Shown piece by piece: positions 56,081 to 64,000 of a DNA stretch of 64,000 nucleotides. The DNA comes from Arenibacter antarcticus (lineage in GTDB: Bacteria; Bacteroidota; Bacteroidia; Flavobacteriales; Flavobacteriaceae), in NCBI RefSeq assembly GCF_041320605.1, contig NZ_CP166679.1, positions 4,016,001 through 4,080,000 of the forward strand. The letters run 5' to 3'. The stretch's first letter is position 1. Every line of letters starts with the position of its first letter. Below the pieces are notes generated by a model. That model worked only from the letters and a program-made list of their open reading frames with translations, was not told where the DNA came from and did no database searches. The translations under genes and the position numbers were made by a program.

Positions 56081-57655
56081 TTATTTTCCTTCCTCAATAG
56101 CTTGTTTGCTCCACCATACTGGAGTTTTCATATTGTTCTCCCCCCCCATTCTCTGTAAGGCCTCTTGCGCGTTTTCATTATTAGTAGCCATGGTTGTGGT
56201 AGGGTATGCAAAACGGGTAGGAAGGATATAATCATTAAAATTAGCGCCATTCCCAATTGTTAATTCAGGATATCCAGTACGTCGGTATTCATGGTAAGCT
56301 TCCATCCCGATAAAGAATAGGGATAAATATTTTTGATTTCCTATTAATTCTTCCTTATTGGAAGCAGCGTCCCAAGATGCCAAGTCAGAAGTCAGCAGCG
56401 CGGTAATATCCGTGCTTTGAATACTTACTGGGATTTGACTGTATTGTCCCATTTCCGCCCATTTTTCTACGGAAGCCTCAACTGCGTTTTCGTAATATGT
56501 TTTTGCTGCGCTTTCCCCTCCAGGGATAGTTCCTTTTAAAGCGGCTTCTGCCAAAATGAATTGAACTTCGGCATAGTCCATAAAAGTGCCAGGAGCATCA
56601 GATCTTACAAATACGGCAGCGTTGAGCCATGAGGAACCACGGTCGGCAGCGCTCTGATCTTGTTCCGAAACTCCTGCAATAGTACCTTTCCATATATTAT
56701 TAGGATTTACACTTAGATTTGGATTCTTCTTTCCAAAAATTGAAAGGCGCGGATCTTCATAAACTTGGTTATCGTTATTATCGGTGAGTACAGTCATTTT
56801 TATCAGTTGCTCGGTCAATTTTCTACCAGAGCTCGTAAAACTACCCTCATTACTATCAGAAAACTGGCTACGGTAAGGATCGTTCCCTGAGAATATTACC
56901 GTTGCATTATCACTATTTGAAGTGAATATGGGAAACTTAGCGGGATTGTTAAGAATCTCGCTCATTTTTGCCCCAACATTCATCTCACTACGACCGCTAA
57001 CCCTATTGAGCAATCTTAAATACAATGAATTGTTGAATTTTTGCCATTGCTCCATAGATCCTTTATACATACCGTCCAAGGCAGGTTTTTGAAAAATGGG
57101 TTTGCTGGCATATATTTCATTGGCCGCCATAAGGTCAGCAAACATATGTTCGTACACTTCTTTTTGGGAGTCGAATTTCGGTTTGGTGGTTCCATTTAGT
57201 TTCCGTGCGGTAAAGGCCTCGGAATAAGGAACATCTCCAAACATATCCGTAAGGTTGGACATGTATAAGACTTTAAGTGTCATCGCAATGGCTTCTAACG
57301 ACTTTTCATCTTGCTCTATGCTCAGATCTTGCATATGTAACGCGTTATTTGCATAACGGGTGTAAAGATCCCAAACATTTTGCCAGTTTCCATCACTAAT
57401 AAAGTATCTGTGTTCCTGACGCGTAGTTCCTCCTGTAAATGCAGTGAACTGAATCAGCTCATTGTTCCAATACCAAGAATAGTTCATCCATGCATTGGCA
57501 CCGTTATATAACAACGGCTCGAACATTCCACTAGTTTTTATTTTCCCAACCGTTGTTCGGTTGGGGTTGGTATTTATCTCTTCAAAATCAGAAGTACAGG
57601 AAAAAGACATCCCTACTATAGCTCCAATAAATATAATTTTCTTCAATGTGTTCAT
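56081..57655 (-). CDS. SusD-like outer-membrane lipoprotein (pair 2, SusD/RagB superfamily)
   Basis: A 524-residue lipoprotein (SFSCTSDFEEINTNPNR) of the SusD-like family that carries the EINTNPN start typical of the non-starch subgroup. C-terminal traits include MDYAEVQFILAEAALKG and LFFIGMEAYHEYRRTGYP. It begins 11 bases after the susC stop. Ligand unknown; the locus suggests a phosphate-ester substrate. Confidence 0.92.
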   Translation of the reverse strand: MNTLKKIIFIGAIVGMSFSCTSDFEEINTNPNRTTVGKIKTSGMFEPLLYNGANAWMNYSWYWNNELIQFTAFTGGTTRQEHRYFISDGNWQNVWDLYTRYANNALHMQDLSIEQDEKSLEAIAMTLKVLYMSNLTDMFGDVPYSEAFTARKLNGTTKPKFDSQKEVYEHMFADLMAANEIYASKPIFQKPALDGMYKGSMEQWQKFNNSLYLRLLNRVSGRSEMNVGAKMSEILNNPAKFPIFTSNSDNATVIFSGNDPYRSQFSDSNEGSFTSSGRKLTEQLIKMTVLTDNNDNQVYEDPRLSIFGKKNPNLSVNPNNIWKGTIAGVSEQDQSAADRGSSWLNAAVFVRSDAPGTFMDYAEVQFILAEAALKGTIPGGESAAKTYYENAVEASVEKWAEMGQYSQIPVSIQSTDITALLTSDLASWDAASNKEELIGNQKYLSLFFIGMEAYHEYRRTGYPELTIGNGANFNDYILPTRFAYPTTTMATNNENAQEALQRMGGENNMKTPVWWSKQAIEEGK

Positions 57656-57666
57656 ATCCTGATTAA

Positions 57667-60600
57667 TTAGAATGAGAATTTTACGTTAAAACCATAAGAC
57701 CTAGTCATTGGGAATGACATGGATTCTATTCCTTTGTAAATATTTGATCCATTTAGCATCCCTGTATCTGGATCATATTGTGGGAAATCGGTAATGGTAA
57801 ATATATTGGTTGCATAAACCCCTAAACTGATATCTTGAAATAGCTTTGTTTTTTCTAAAAATCGTTGAGGGAGTTTGTAGTCAAGACGCACTTCCTTTAA
57901 TTTCAAATAAGAAGTGTCAAAAGTATTCATCTCCGTATTGTTACGGTTCCAGATATAGGAGTTGTAATACGTCTGAATATTTTGGGTTACTGTATTGTTC
58001 TTGGTGTAACTCATTGATCCGTCGGTATTAGTTACCACATTCACCCCTGGGTGTACCAGTCCATCATACCTACCTTCCAGAGAGTTTTTTAATTTCCCTT
58101 GGTAAGACAAGGCAAAATTGGTCACGGAAAAAGTGTTTCCGCCCATTTGCCCTGAGAATGCAGCCGTCAATGAAAGGTTCTTGTACCTAAAACGTTGTAC
58201 CATTCCTCCTCGCCAATCTGGATTTACATTTCCAATTTTGCGATCTGGAGATTCATCTAGAATAGGATACCCGCTAGCATTAACAAGGTGCATTCCTGAT
58301 GCATCTGCCTGTTCGCCATTTTCATCGGTATAAAAAGACCCTTCAGGTGCTCTTTGAAAACCTCTACCGTAGATAACGTGCATTTCTTGACCTACATAGG
58401 AATAGATATAGGTTCTATTTCCAATGGTAGTTCCCATATCGGTTTGAAGCGGTTCGTTTGGATCCCAACCATCTTGTAAACTCACCAATTTATTCTTGTT
58501 TTTAGACCAGTTGAGATCAAAGGACCAATCGAAGTCCTGACTTCTTACTGGCGCAAAGTTGGCCGTAACTTCAATACCTCTATTGGTAATTTCTCCAGCA
58601 TTTATTTTCATTCCAGTGGCCCCTGTAATTTGATCCACATCAACCGAAACTATCTGATTGGTTGTTGAAGACTGATACAGAGTTACGTCGAACCCCACAC
58701 GATTTTTGAAAAGTTTGGCTTCTATTCCCGCTTCCCAGCTTTCCACGTTTTCGGGTTTAATTAACGGGTCCGGAATAGTACCTGGCAGGGTGTAACCTCC
58801 AGGGTAAGAAGAGTTTCCATAATACTGATCTAAGGAATAAGGGGAAGTATCATTCCCAACATTTGCCCAAGAAAATCTTAATTTGGTGAAATCTATCCAA
58901 GGGACATTCGATCTAAAATCCAATATTCTGTCTACCAGAATACTAGTCGCTACTGATGGATAGAAGAACGACCAATTACCTCTAGAAAGCGTACTGGACC
59001 AGTCATTTCGGCCAGTGATATCTAAATAATAAGTGTCGTCCCAGCTTAATGACGCCATCCCGAATAAACTGTTTACAATTTTTTTACTTCTGTAATTATA
59101 CGGTTCTGGAATTACTCCTGTAGGTAGGTTGGTAGTATGGTAGATTCCCTCTTCCCCAAGTTTGTCTAAGGTAAGTCTGTTGTTATGATATTGGTTGATT
59201 CTATTATTTCCTCCTACGAAAGTGGAAAGACCAAAACGACCATCCGCCAGTTTGTTATTGACATAGCGCAACATAAAATCGTTATTGTTCTCTATAACGC
59301 GAACCGTTTGTTCCCTATAAAAACCGTCTTGATTGCCAGTGGTATAGAAAGGTCTTTGTTGCGTTCTAAACTCATCCGACCAATCCAATCCTGCGCCCAC
59401 ATCTAAGGTTAGGCCCTCCATTAAATCGAAGGTTAGGCCAACGTTCCCAAAAACCCTGTTTTTATCGTAGCCGTTAACAGCTTCATATAAGGTACGATAT
59501 GGATTAAATCCACTAGTAGAAGGGAAAACAAGTCCCTGTCCATTTTCACCTTGTGCATCCCAGTTGGCGTAATTAAAGCGTCCGTCAAAATATTCTTTTT
59601 TCCAGGAATCCGTACTGTTTACGTTAAAGCCCCATACCAATGCATACATTGGATTACTTTCGCTATATCCTCCACCTGGCATATTGTCACTGCTCTGAAG
59701 GTAATAATTGATCTTTGTATTAAATTTTATCTTATCACTGATAGGCGTATTAAAGGCCACGGAGATGGTTTTCTTATCAAAACCAGTATTTGGTAGGATC
59801 CAATCATTTTTATAATCGGTTACCGAAAATCGTGTTGAAGTACCTTTACCATTGCTCCCACTTAGACTAACCGTATTACTAGTAGTAAGTCCGGTTTGGA
59901 ACAGTCCGGTATACCAATCGTCTTTATACTCCCATGGCAGTTTTGTAAACTCGCCTGTATCCCAGTTTTTAGATTCATATAGATAACGTAATTTATTGGA
60001 ATCAAATTTTTCCCCGAAGGTATAACGAGAATAACGTCTAGGTACGGCTACACCATCGGGTGCCATTTCGGGAGTTAATTCCCATAAGGAATACTCTCCT
60101 TGTCCCATATCAGAACCATTCCCATACTCTGTTTGGAAATCTGGAAAGTATCCAGCTTGTTCAAAGGTTACCGAGGAACTTACGGTTACACCAAGGCCCT
60201 TACTTTTTCTTCCAGATTTTGTGGTAATTACAATAGCTCCGTTAGCGGCTCTTGAGCCATATAATGCGGCTGCGGCAGGACCTTTTAACACGGATACAGA
60301 TGCAATATCATCGGGGTTAAGGTCACTTATCCCGTTTCCATAATCGATTGGGGCATCGCCCTGTGCATAGTTACTTACGCTTTTGGTTGCCGTTGACCCA
60401 GAAGTTATGGGAACCCCATCTACTACGAAGAGAGCTTCATTACTCCCATAGTTTAAAGATTGGTCTCCCCTTAAAGTCACCCTAATGGATCCGCTTGGCC
60501 CAGTACCAGCTTGATCAAAGGTTAATCCGGCGACTTTCCCAGACATACCATTCAACCAGTTCCCAGTTACTGCTTTGTTTATATCCTCCCCATCCACTGT

Positions 60601-60966
60601 GGCTATGGAATATCCCAAAGACTTTTCTTCCCTAGTAATGTTAAGTGCGGTGACCACCACCTCATCTAGGGCGCTTGCATCTTCAGTCAATGTAATTTCC
60701 TGAAGTTTCCCTGTGGTCGCCACTACTTCTTTAGTAGTGTATCCCAAAAAGGAAATGATCAATGTGGTTTCCTTCTTTGGAGTATTTAATTTAAAAACAC
60801 CATCAAAATCAGTAATAACCCCATTAGTTGTGCCTTTTTCAAGAACAGTAGCTCCTGGCAATGGACTTCCATCGGCATAAACAGTGCCGGTTATAGTTTG
60901 TCCATACGTAAACGATGTTATCGAAAATAACAACAGTAGTGTAAATAGTAGGTTAACTTTTTTCAT
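57667..60966 (-). CDS. SusC/RagA-family TonB-dependent receptor (pair 2)
   Basis: A 1099-residue outer-membrane receptor with a signal peptide, carboxypeptidase-D-like domain (GTVYADGSPLPGATVLEKG, about 26-105), plug (DIASVSVLKGPAAAALYGSRA) and long barrel. It is not a close copy of pair 1, so the two pairs probably carry different molecules. Its promoter has a -7 box and a direct repeat at the -33 position (60999-61044). It heads an operon of susC-susD-BACON-metallophosphoesterase and perhaps GDPD. Confidence 0.94.
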   Translation of the reverse strand: MKKVNLLFTLLLLFSITSFTYGQTITGTVYADGSPLPGATVLEKGTTNGVITDFDGVFKLNTPKKETTLIISFLGYTTKEVVATTGKLQEITLTEDASALDEVVVTALNITREEKSLGYSIATVDGEDINKAVTGNWLNGMSGKVAGLTFDQAGTGPSGSIRVTLRGDQSLNYGSNEALFVVDGVPITSGSTATKSVSNYAQGDAPIDYGNGISDLNPDDIASVSVLKGPAAAALYGSRAANGAIVITTKSGRKSKGLGVTVSSSVTFEQAGYFPDFQTEYGNGSDMGQGEYSLWELTPEMAPDGVAVPRRYSRYTFGEKFDSNKLRYLYESKNWDTGEFTKLPWEYKDDWYTGLFQTGLTTSNTVSLSGSNGKGTSTRFSVTDYKNDWILPNTGFDKKTISVAFNTPISDKIKFNTKINYYLQSSDNMPGGGYSESNPMYALVWGFNVNSTDSWKKEYFDGRFNYANWDAQGENGQGLVFPSTSGFNPYRTLYEAVNGYDKNRVFGNVGLTFDLMEGLTLDVGAGLDWSDEFRTQQRPFYTTGNQDGFYREQTVRVIENNNDFMLRYVNNKLADGRFGLSTFVGGNNRINQYHNNRLTLDKLGEEGIYHTTNLPTGVIPEPYNYRSKKIVNSLFGMASLSWDDTYYLDITGRNDWSSTLSRGNWSFFYPSVATSILVDRILDFRSNVPWIDFTKLRFSWANVGNDTSPYSLDQYYGNSSYPGGYTLPGTIPDPLIKPENVESWEAGIEAKLFKNRVGFDVTLYQSSTTNQIVSVDVDQITGATGMKINAGEITNRGIEVTANFAPVRSQDFDWSFDLNWSKNKNKLVSLQDGWDPNEPLQTDMGTTIGNRTYIYSYVGQEMHVIYGRGFQRAPEGSFYTDENGEQADASGMHLVNASGYPILDESPDRKIGNVNPDWRGGMVQRFRYKNLSLTAAFSGQMGGNTFSVTNFALSYQGKLKNSLEGRYDGLVHPGVNVVTNTDGSMSYTKNNTVTQNIQTYYNSYIWNRNNTEMNTFDTSYLKLKEVRLDYKLPQRFLEKTKLFQDISLGVYATNIFTITDFPQYDPDTGMLNGSNIYKGIESMSFPMTRSYGFNVKFSF

Positions 60967-60998
60967 TTGAATTTAATTATTTAATAAAATTTTCGGAT

Positions 60999-61044
60999 CA
61001 AAAGTAATTTCTTAAACCAATTTGGACATTAAGAGAACATTAAG
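60999..61044 (-). promoter_or_regulatory. susC pair-2 promoter with Pho-box-like direct repeat
   Basis: On the minus strand the -7 box TACTTTTG (61006-60999) is a perfect TAnnTTTG, 33 bases from the susC ATG. Nineteen bases upstream, in the place of the -33 element, CTTAATGT occurs twice with a period of 11 (61044-61037 and 61033-61026). This has the spacing and much of the sequence of PhoP/PhoB boxes (TTAACA-N5-TTAACA in Bacillus). Activation by a PhoB-type regulator is inferred, not shown. Confidence 0.5.
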
Positions 61045-61324
61045 TTCTTTCATTATCCTTCACATGGTTATTTTGCGATGCTTGCATACACTTTTAGATT
61101 TAGAATCACGTTTTCATTAATGGATGTAAGTTTATGGGATTACCACTATTATTTCGAATAATTATAAACAAATTCAATAATACATAAAATAATTTGATTA
61201 CTAAAATTAAATGAAAGATTAAAATATATAATGAAGTAAAACGAAATTAGTATAATTCAATGTTTACAACTACTTATGCATTACTACCTTAACTATAATA
61301 GTGAAGCTGGCTGTACCAATAGGC
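61045..61324. other. Remainder of the glpF-susC intergenic region
   Basis: About 280 very AT-rich bases downstream of glpF. I see no gene and no convincing terminator for glpF. Confidence 0.45.
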
Positions 61325-62053
61325 TTAAGAAAGCGACAACATAAGCAGTGCTGCCAATGTACCTCCAAAGATAGGCCCCAATACCGGGATCCATGCGTAA
61401 CTCCAATCGTTAGTCCCCTTTCCTTTTATAGGCAAAATAGCATGAACAATCCTAGGCCCTAAGTCCCTCGCCGGATTTATGGCATAACCTGTTGTTCCTC
61501 CCAGTGACAGCCCAATAGCCCAGACTACCAATGCGACAGGCAAAGCCCCTAGCGACCCAAGTCCGATAACAGTTTCTTGATCAGTAATTGTGGCATTAGT
61601 AAAATAAAGTACCGCAAACATTAAAACGAAAGTACCTATAGTTTCACTTATAAAATTGGCGCCCGTATCCCGAATTGCTGGATCTGTACAGAATACCGCC
61701 TTTTTCAATCCACTATCACTGGTGGCTTCAAAATGTTTTCTGTACATCGCCCAAACCAGACTTGCCCCAATCATCGCACCAATAAACTGTGCTAAAATAT
61801 AGGAAGGCACCTCCTGCCAAGGAAATATACCTGCAACCGCCAAACTTATACTCACGGCCGGATTAAGATGTGCGCCGCTATATGGGGAAGCGACTACTAC
61901 TCCAACATAGACTGCCAATGCCCAACCCGTTGTGATAACGATCCAACCACTATTTTGACCTTTGGTTAAATTTAATACTACATTAGCGACAACGCCCCCT
62001 CCTAAAAGGATTAGCAACATTGTACCGATAATTTCTGCTATAAATGGTGTCAT
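61325..62053 (-). CDS. glpF: Glycerol facilitator (MIP/aquaporin family)
   Basis: Inner-membrane channel for glycerol uptake, 242 residues and six helices. Both NPA motifs are present (64-66 in AHLNPAVS and 193-195 in INPARD), and R196-D197 after the second is typical of glycerol-selective GlpF rather than water channels. It follows glpK by 19 bases on the same strand, forming a glpD-glpK-glpF operon. Confidence 0.93.
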   Translation of the reverse strand: MTPFIAEIIGTMLLILLGGGVVANVVLNLTKGQNSGWIVITTGWALAVYVGVVVASPYSGAHLNPAVSISLAVAGIFPWQEVPSYILAQFIGAMIGASLVWAMYRKHFEATSDSGLKKAVFCTDPAIRDTGANFISETIGTFVLMFAVLYFTNATITDQETVIGLGSLGALPVALVVWAIGLSLGGTTGYAINPARDLGPRIVHAILPIKGKGTNDWSYAWIPVLGPIFGGTLAALLMLSLS

Positions 62054-62072
62054 AATTTAAAAATTGTGGTTG

Positions 62073-63569
62073 TTATTTTTGTTCCGTCCAATACTGAAGC
62101 GCATCAATCGCTCTGTACCATCCTTTGATTCCGTTTTCTATTTCCTTTCGATTTTCCGTTGGGGTAAAATGGACATCCGTTTGCCATATTTTTTGAATTT
62201 CTTCGAGATCTTTCCAATAGCCAACCGCGAGTCCAGCCAAATATGCAGCCCCCATCACTGTGGTTTCAACCACTTTTGGACGTACTGTTTTTGTATTCAG
62301 GACATCAGATTGAAACTGCATCATAAGATCGTTCACTGTTGCCCCTCCATCTACTCTAAGTTCTTTTATAGATACCCCAGAATCAGCCTCCATAGCCTTT
62401 AAAACATCCATGGTCTGATATGCGATAGATTCCAATGCCGCCCGTGCAATATGCGCATCGGTACTACCTCGGGTAAGTCCAAAAATTGTGCCTTGTGCTC
62501 TTTGGTTCCAATGCGGTGCTCCCAAACCAGCAAAGGCTGGGACAAAGTAGATACCTTCGGAACATTCCACTGATGCCGCCAAACTCTCTACTTCCGATGA
62601 AGTGTTGATTATTTTCAGGCTATCCCTCAGCCACTGAACTACTGCCCCTGCAATAAATATACTTCCCTCTAGAGCATATTGGGTCTTGCCATTAATTTTC
62701 CAGGCGATGGTAGTTAAAAGGTTATTTGTGGAAATTATAGGTTTATCGCCAATATTCATCAGCATAAAACAACCCGTTCCATAAGTGTTTTTTACCATCC
62801 CTGGTTTTGTACACATCTGTCCAAAAAGCGCTGCTTGCTGATCACCTGCAATTCCGGCAATGGGGATCTTTTGGTTAAAGAAATTGGGGTGGGTATAACC
62901 ATAGACCTCGCTAGATTGCTTAACCTGTGGCAACATATTTTTAGGAATAGTGAACAGGTCTAATAGCTCTTCATCCCATTCCAACGTATTAATATTGAAA
63001 ATAAGTGACCTACTCGCATTGGTTACATCGGTAATATGTAGTTCTCCCTGAGTCATTTTCCAAATCAACCAAGAATCTATGGTTCCAAATAACAACTCGC
63101 CAGCTTCGGCCCGTTTTCTAGCCCCGCTAACATTGTCTAGTATCCATTTCACTTTTGTTGCAGAGAAGTAGGAATCAATAACTAATCCAGTCTTTTCCCT
63201 TATAAGGTCCATCTTACCAGCTGCTTTAAGCTCATCGCAGAAATCTGCGGTACGTTTGTCTTGCCATACGATAGCATTATAAACAGGTTCCCCTGTTTTC
63301 TTATCCCAAACAACCGTAGTTTCACGTTGGTTGGTAATACCTATAGCAGCAATATTAGCACCACTCAGCCCTCTTTTTGCGACCACCTCTGCCGCCATTC
63401 CAGCCTGAGTAGACCATATTTCCATTGGATCGTGTTCTACCCAACCCGGCTTGGGAAAGTATTGCGTGAATTCTTTTTGAGCGGTTGAAACAATATTCCC
63501 CTTTTTGTCAAAAATAACAGCTCGGGAACTTGTGGTGCCCTGGTCTAGGGCAAGTATATATTTCTCCAT
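62073..63569 (-). CDS. glpK: Glycerol kinase
   Basis: A 498-residue FGGY-family kinase that makes sn-glycerol-3-phosphate from glycerol and ATP. Seen are [17 protein letters not shown] (7-23), [21 protein letters not shown], the active-site [11 protein letters not shown] and the C-terminal [16 protein letters not shown]. Length is typical. The gene lies 15 bases after glpD and 19 before glpF. Confidence 0.96.
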   Translation of the reverse strand: MEKYILALDQGTTSSRAVIFDKKGNIVSTAQKEFTQYFPKPGWVEHDPMEIWSTQAGMAAEVVAKRGLSGANIAAIGITNQRETTVVWDKKTGEPVYNAIVWQDKRTADFCDELKAAGKMDLIREKTGLVIDSYFSATKVKWILDNVSGARKRAEAGELLFGTIDSWLIWKMTQGELHITDVTNASRSLIFNINTLEWDEELLDLFTIPKNMLPQVKQSSEVYGYTHPNFFNQKIPIAGIAGDQQAALFGQMCTKPGMVKNTYGTGCFMLMNIGDKPIISTNNLLTTIAWKINGKTQYALEGSIFIAGAVVQWLRDSLKIINTSSEVESLAASVECSEGIYFVPAFAGLGAPHWNQRAQGTIFGLTRGSTDAHIARAALESIAYQTMDVLKAMEADSGVSIKELRVDGGATVNDLMMQFQSDVLNTKTVRPKVVETTVMGAAYLAGLAVGYWKDLEEIQKIWQTDVHFTPTENRKEIENGIKGWYRAIDALQYWTEQK

Positions 63570-63584
63570 ATTGGAAGTCTAGGT

Positions 63585-64000
63585 TTATTGATTAATTTTT
63601 GAGTGATCATCAAAAGCTAGGGTGGTATTTTTTAGCAACACATATTGCGCTGCCATGGCCCTGTACTCTATAACTTGTTTTTCTTGCCATTCTAGGTCCT
63701 TATCCAATTCCATAGCTAGGATTCTTGCTACTTTTGGAGCGATTTCAATGGAAGCTTTAGCATCAAGGAACAATATCCTTACCCTACGGGCAAGTACATC
63801 TTCAATTGTTCTTGCCATTTCATAGCGGGCAGCCCACAGCACTTCTACACAGAGATATTCTAGATTAGGATGTAATTTTTCACCTAATTCTGGAGATTCT
63901 TTCAGCATTCTCAAAATGGCTTTGCGGTCAGATCCATAAATATATAGATGATTGCTGGTATCAATGTCTACCGTTGCACCGTGAATCGGAAGATGTTCCG
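63585..64000 (-). CDS. glpD: Glycerol-3-phosphate dehydrogenase, C-terminal part (cut by window end)
   Basis: The frame runs past the window edge. The visible 137 or so residues are the C-terminal domain of FAD-linked glycerol-3-phosphate dehydrogenase: HGATVDID, YIYGSDRKAILRML, CVEVLWAARYEMARTIEDVLARR and RILFLDAKASIE. It oxidises glycerol-3-phosphate to dihydroxyacetone phosphate at the membrane. Its 5' end is outside the window, so upstream regulation is not visible. It is the first gene seen of the glp operon. Confidence 0.93.
   Translation of the reverse strand, partial: EHLPIHGATVDIDTSNHLYIYGSDRKAILRMLKESPELGEKLHPNLEYLCVEVLWAARYEMARTIEDVLARRVRILFLDAKASIEIAPKVARILAMELDKDLEWQEKQVIEYRAMAAQYVLLKNTTLAFDDHSKINQ

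Overview
The window looks like a chromosomal segment of a marine-type member of the Flavobacteriaceae (Bacteroidota). The DNA is AT-rich, several promoters fit the Bacteroidota pattern TTTG-N19..21-TAnnTTTG, two SusC/SusD nutrient-uptake pairs and many SpII lipoproteins are present, and the order ftsK-lolA-lptF-ribBA is one I associate with this family. No finer placement is claimed.

Layout. 0.1-14 kb is housekeeping: a Cys/Met PLP enzyme, NhaC, a peroxide-defence set (AhpC, thioredoxin, small partner, Tpx), DgkA, the ftsK-lolA-lptF-ribBA run, a DegT aminotransferase, a nitroreductase and tRNA-Ser(UGA). 14-24.1 kb is a minus-strand catabolic cluster: Dabb protein, two TIM-barrel sugar isomerase-like proteins (one frameshifted), a PVC-type dehydrogenase/cytochrome c, and two and a bit neutral-ceramidase-like proteins. 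It ends at a dead IS3 transposase. 24.3-38 kb is a stress island: PA2169-type bundle, DUF2945, DUF305, two VOC proteins, YciE-type DUF892, HPII-type catalase, an lmo0937-type peptide, a nonsense-interrupted topoisomerase IB, CsbD, MgtC and a lone receiver protein. It also holds a decayed lipid A acyltransferase and an orphan TPP riboswitch with its own promoter and terminator.

39.3-42.3 kb encodes two surface lipoproteins (BACON/beta-helix and phospholipase D-like). A decayed IS1182-type transposase carrying an (ACT)13 microsatellite follows. 43.2-64 kb is almost entirely on the minus strand and is the most coherent system: glpD (cut by the window end), glpK, glpF, SusC/SusD, a BACON lipoprotein, a calcineurin-like phosphoesterase, a glycerophosphodiesterase lipoprotein, a second SusC/SusD, two endonuclease/exonuclease/phosphatase lipoproteins, then a VIT-type transporter and a b-type cytochrome.

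The parts fit a pathway in which phosphodiesters or phospholipid head groups are cut outside or in the periplasm, imported through SusCD, and their glycerol is taken in by GlpF, phosphorylated by GlpK and oxidised by GlpD. An 11-bp-period direct repeat just upstream of one susC promoter resembles a Pho box and suggests phosphate control. Between the two EEP genes lies a 22-residue SusD tail, the scar of a tandem duplication followed by deletion. The window has unusually many broken genes (two frameshifts, two in-frame stops, several fragments), concentrated in 15-43 kb.
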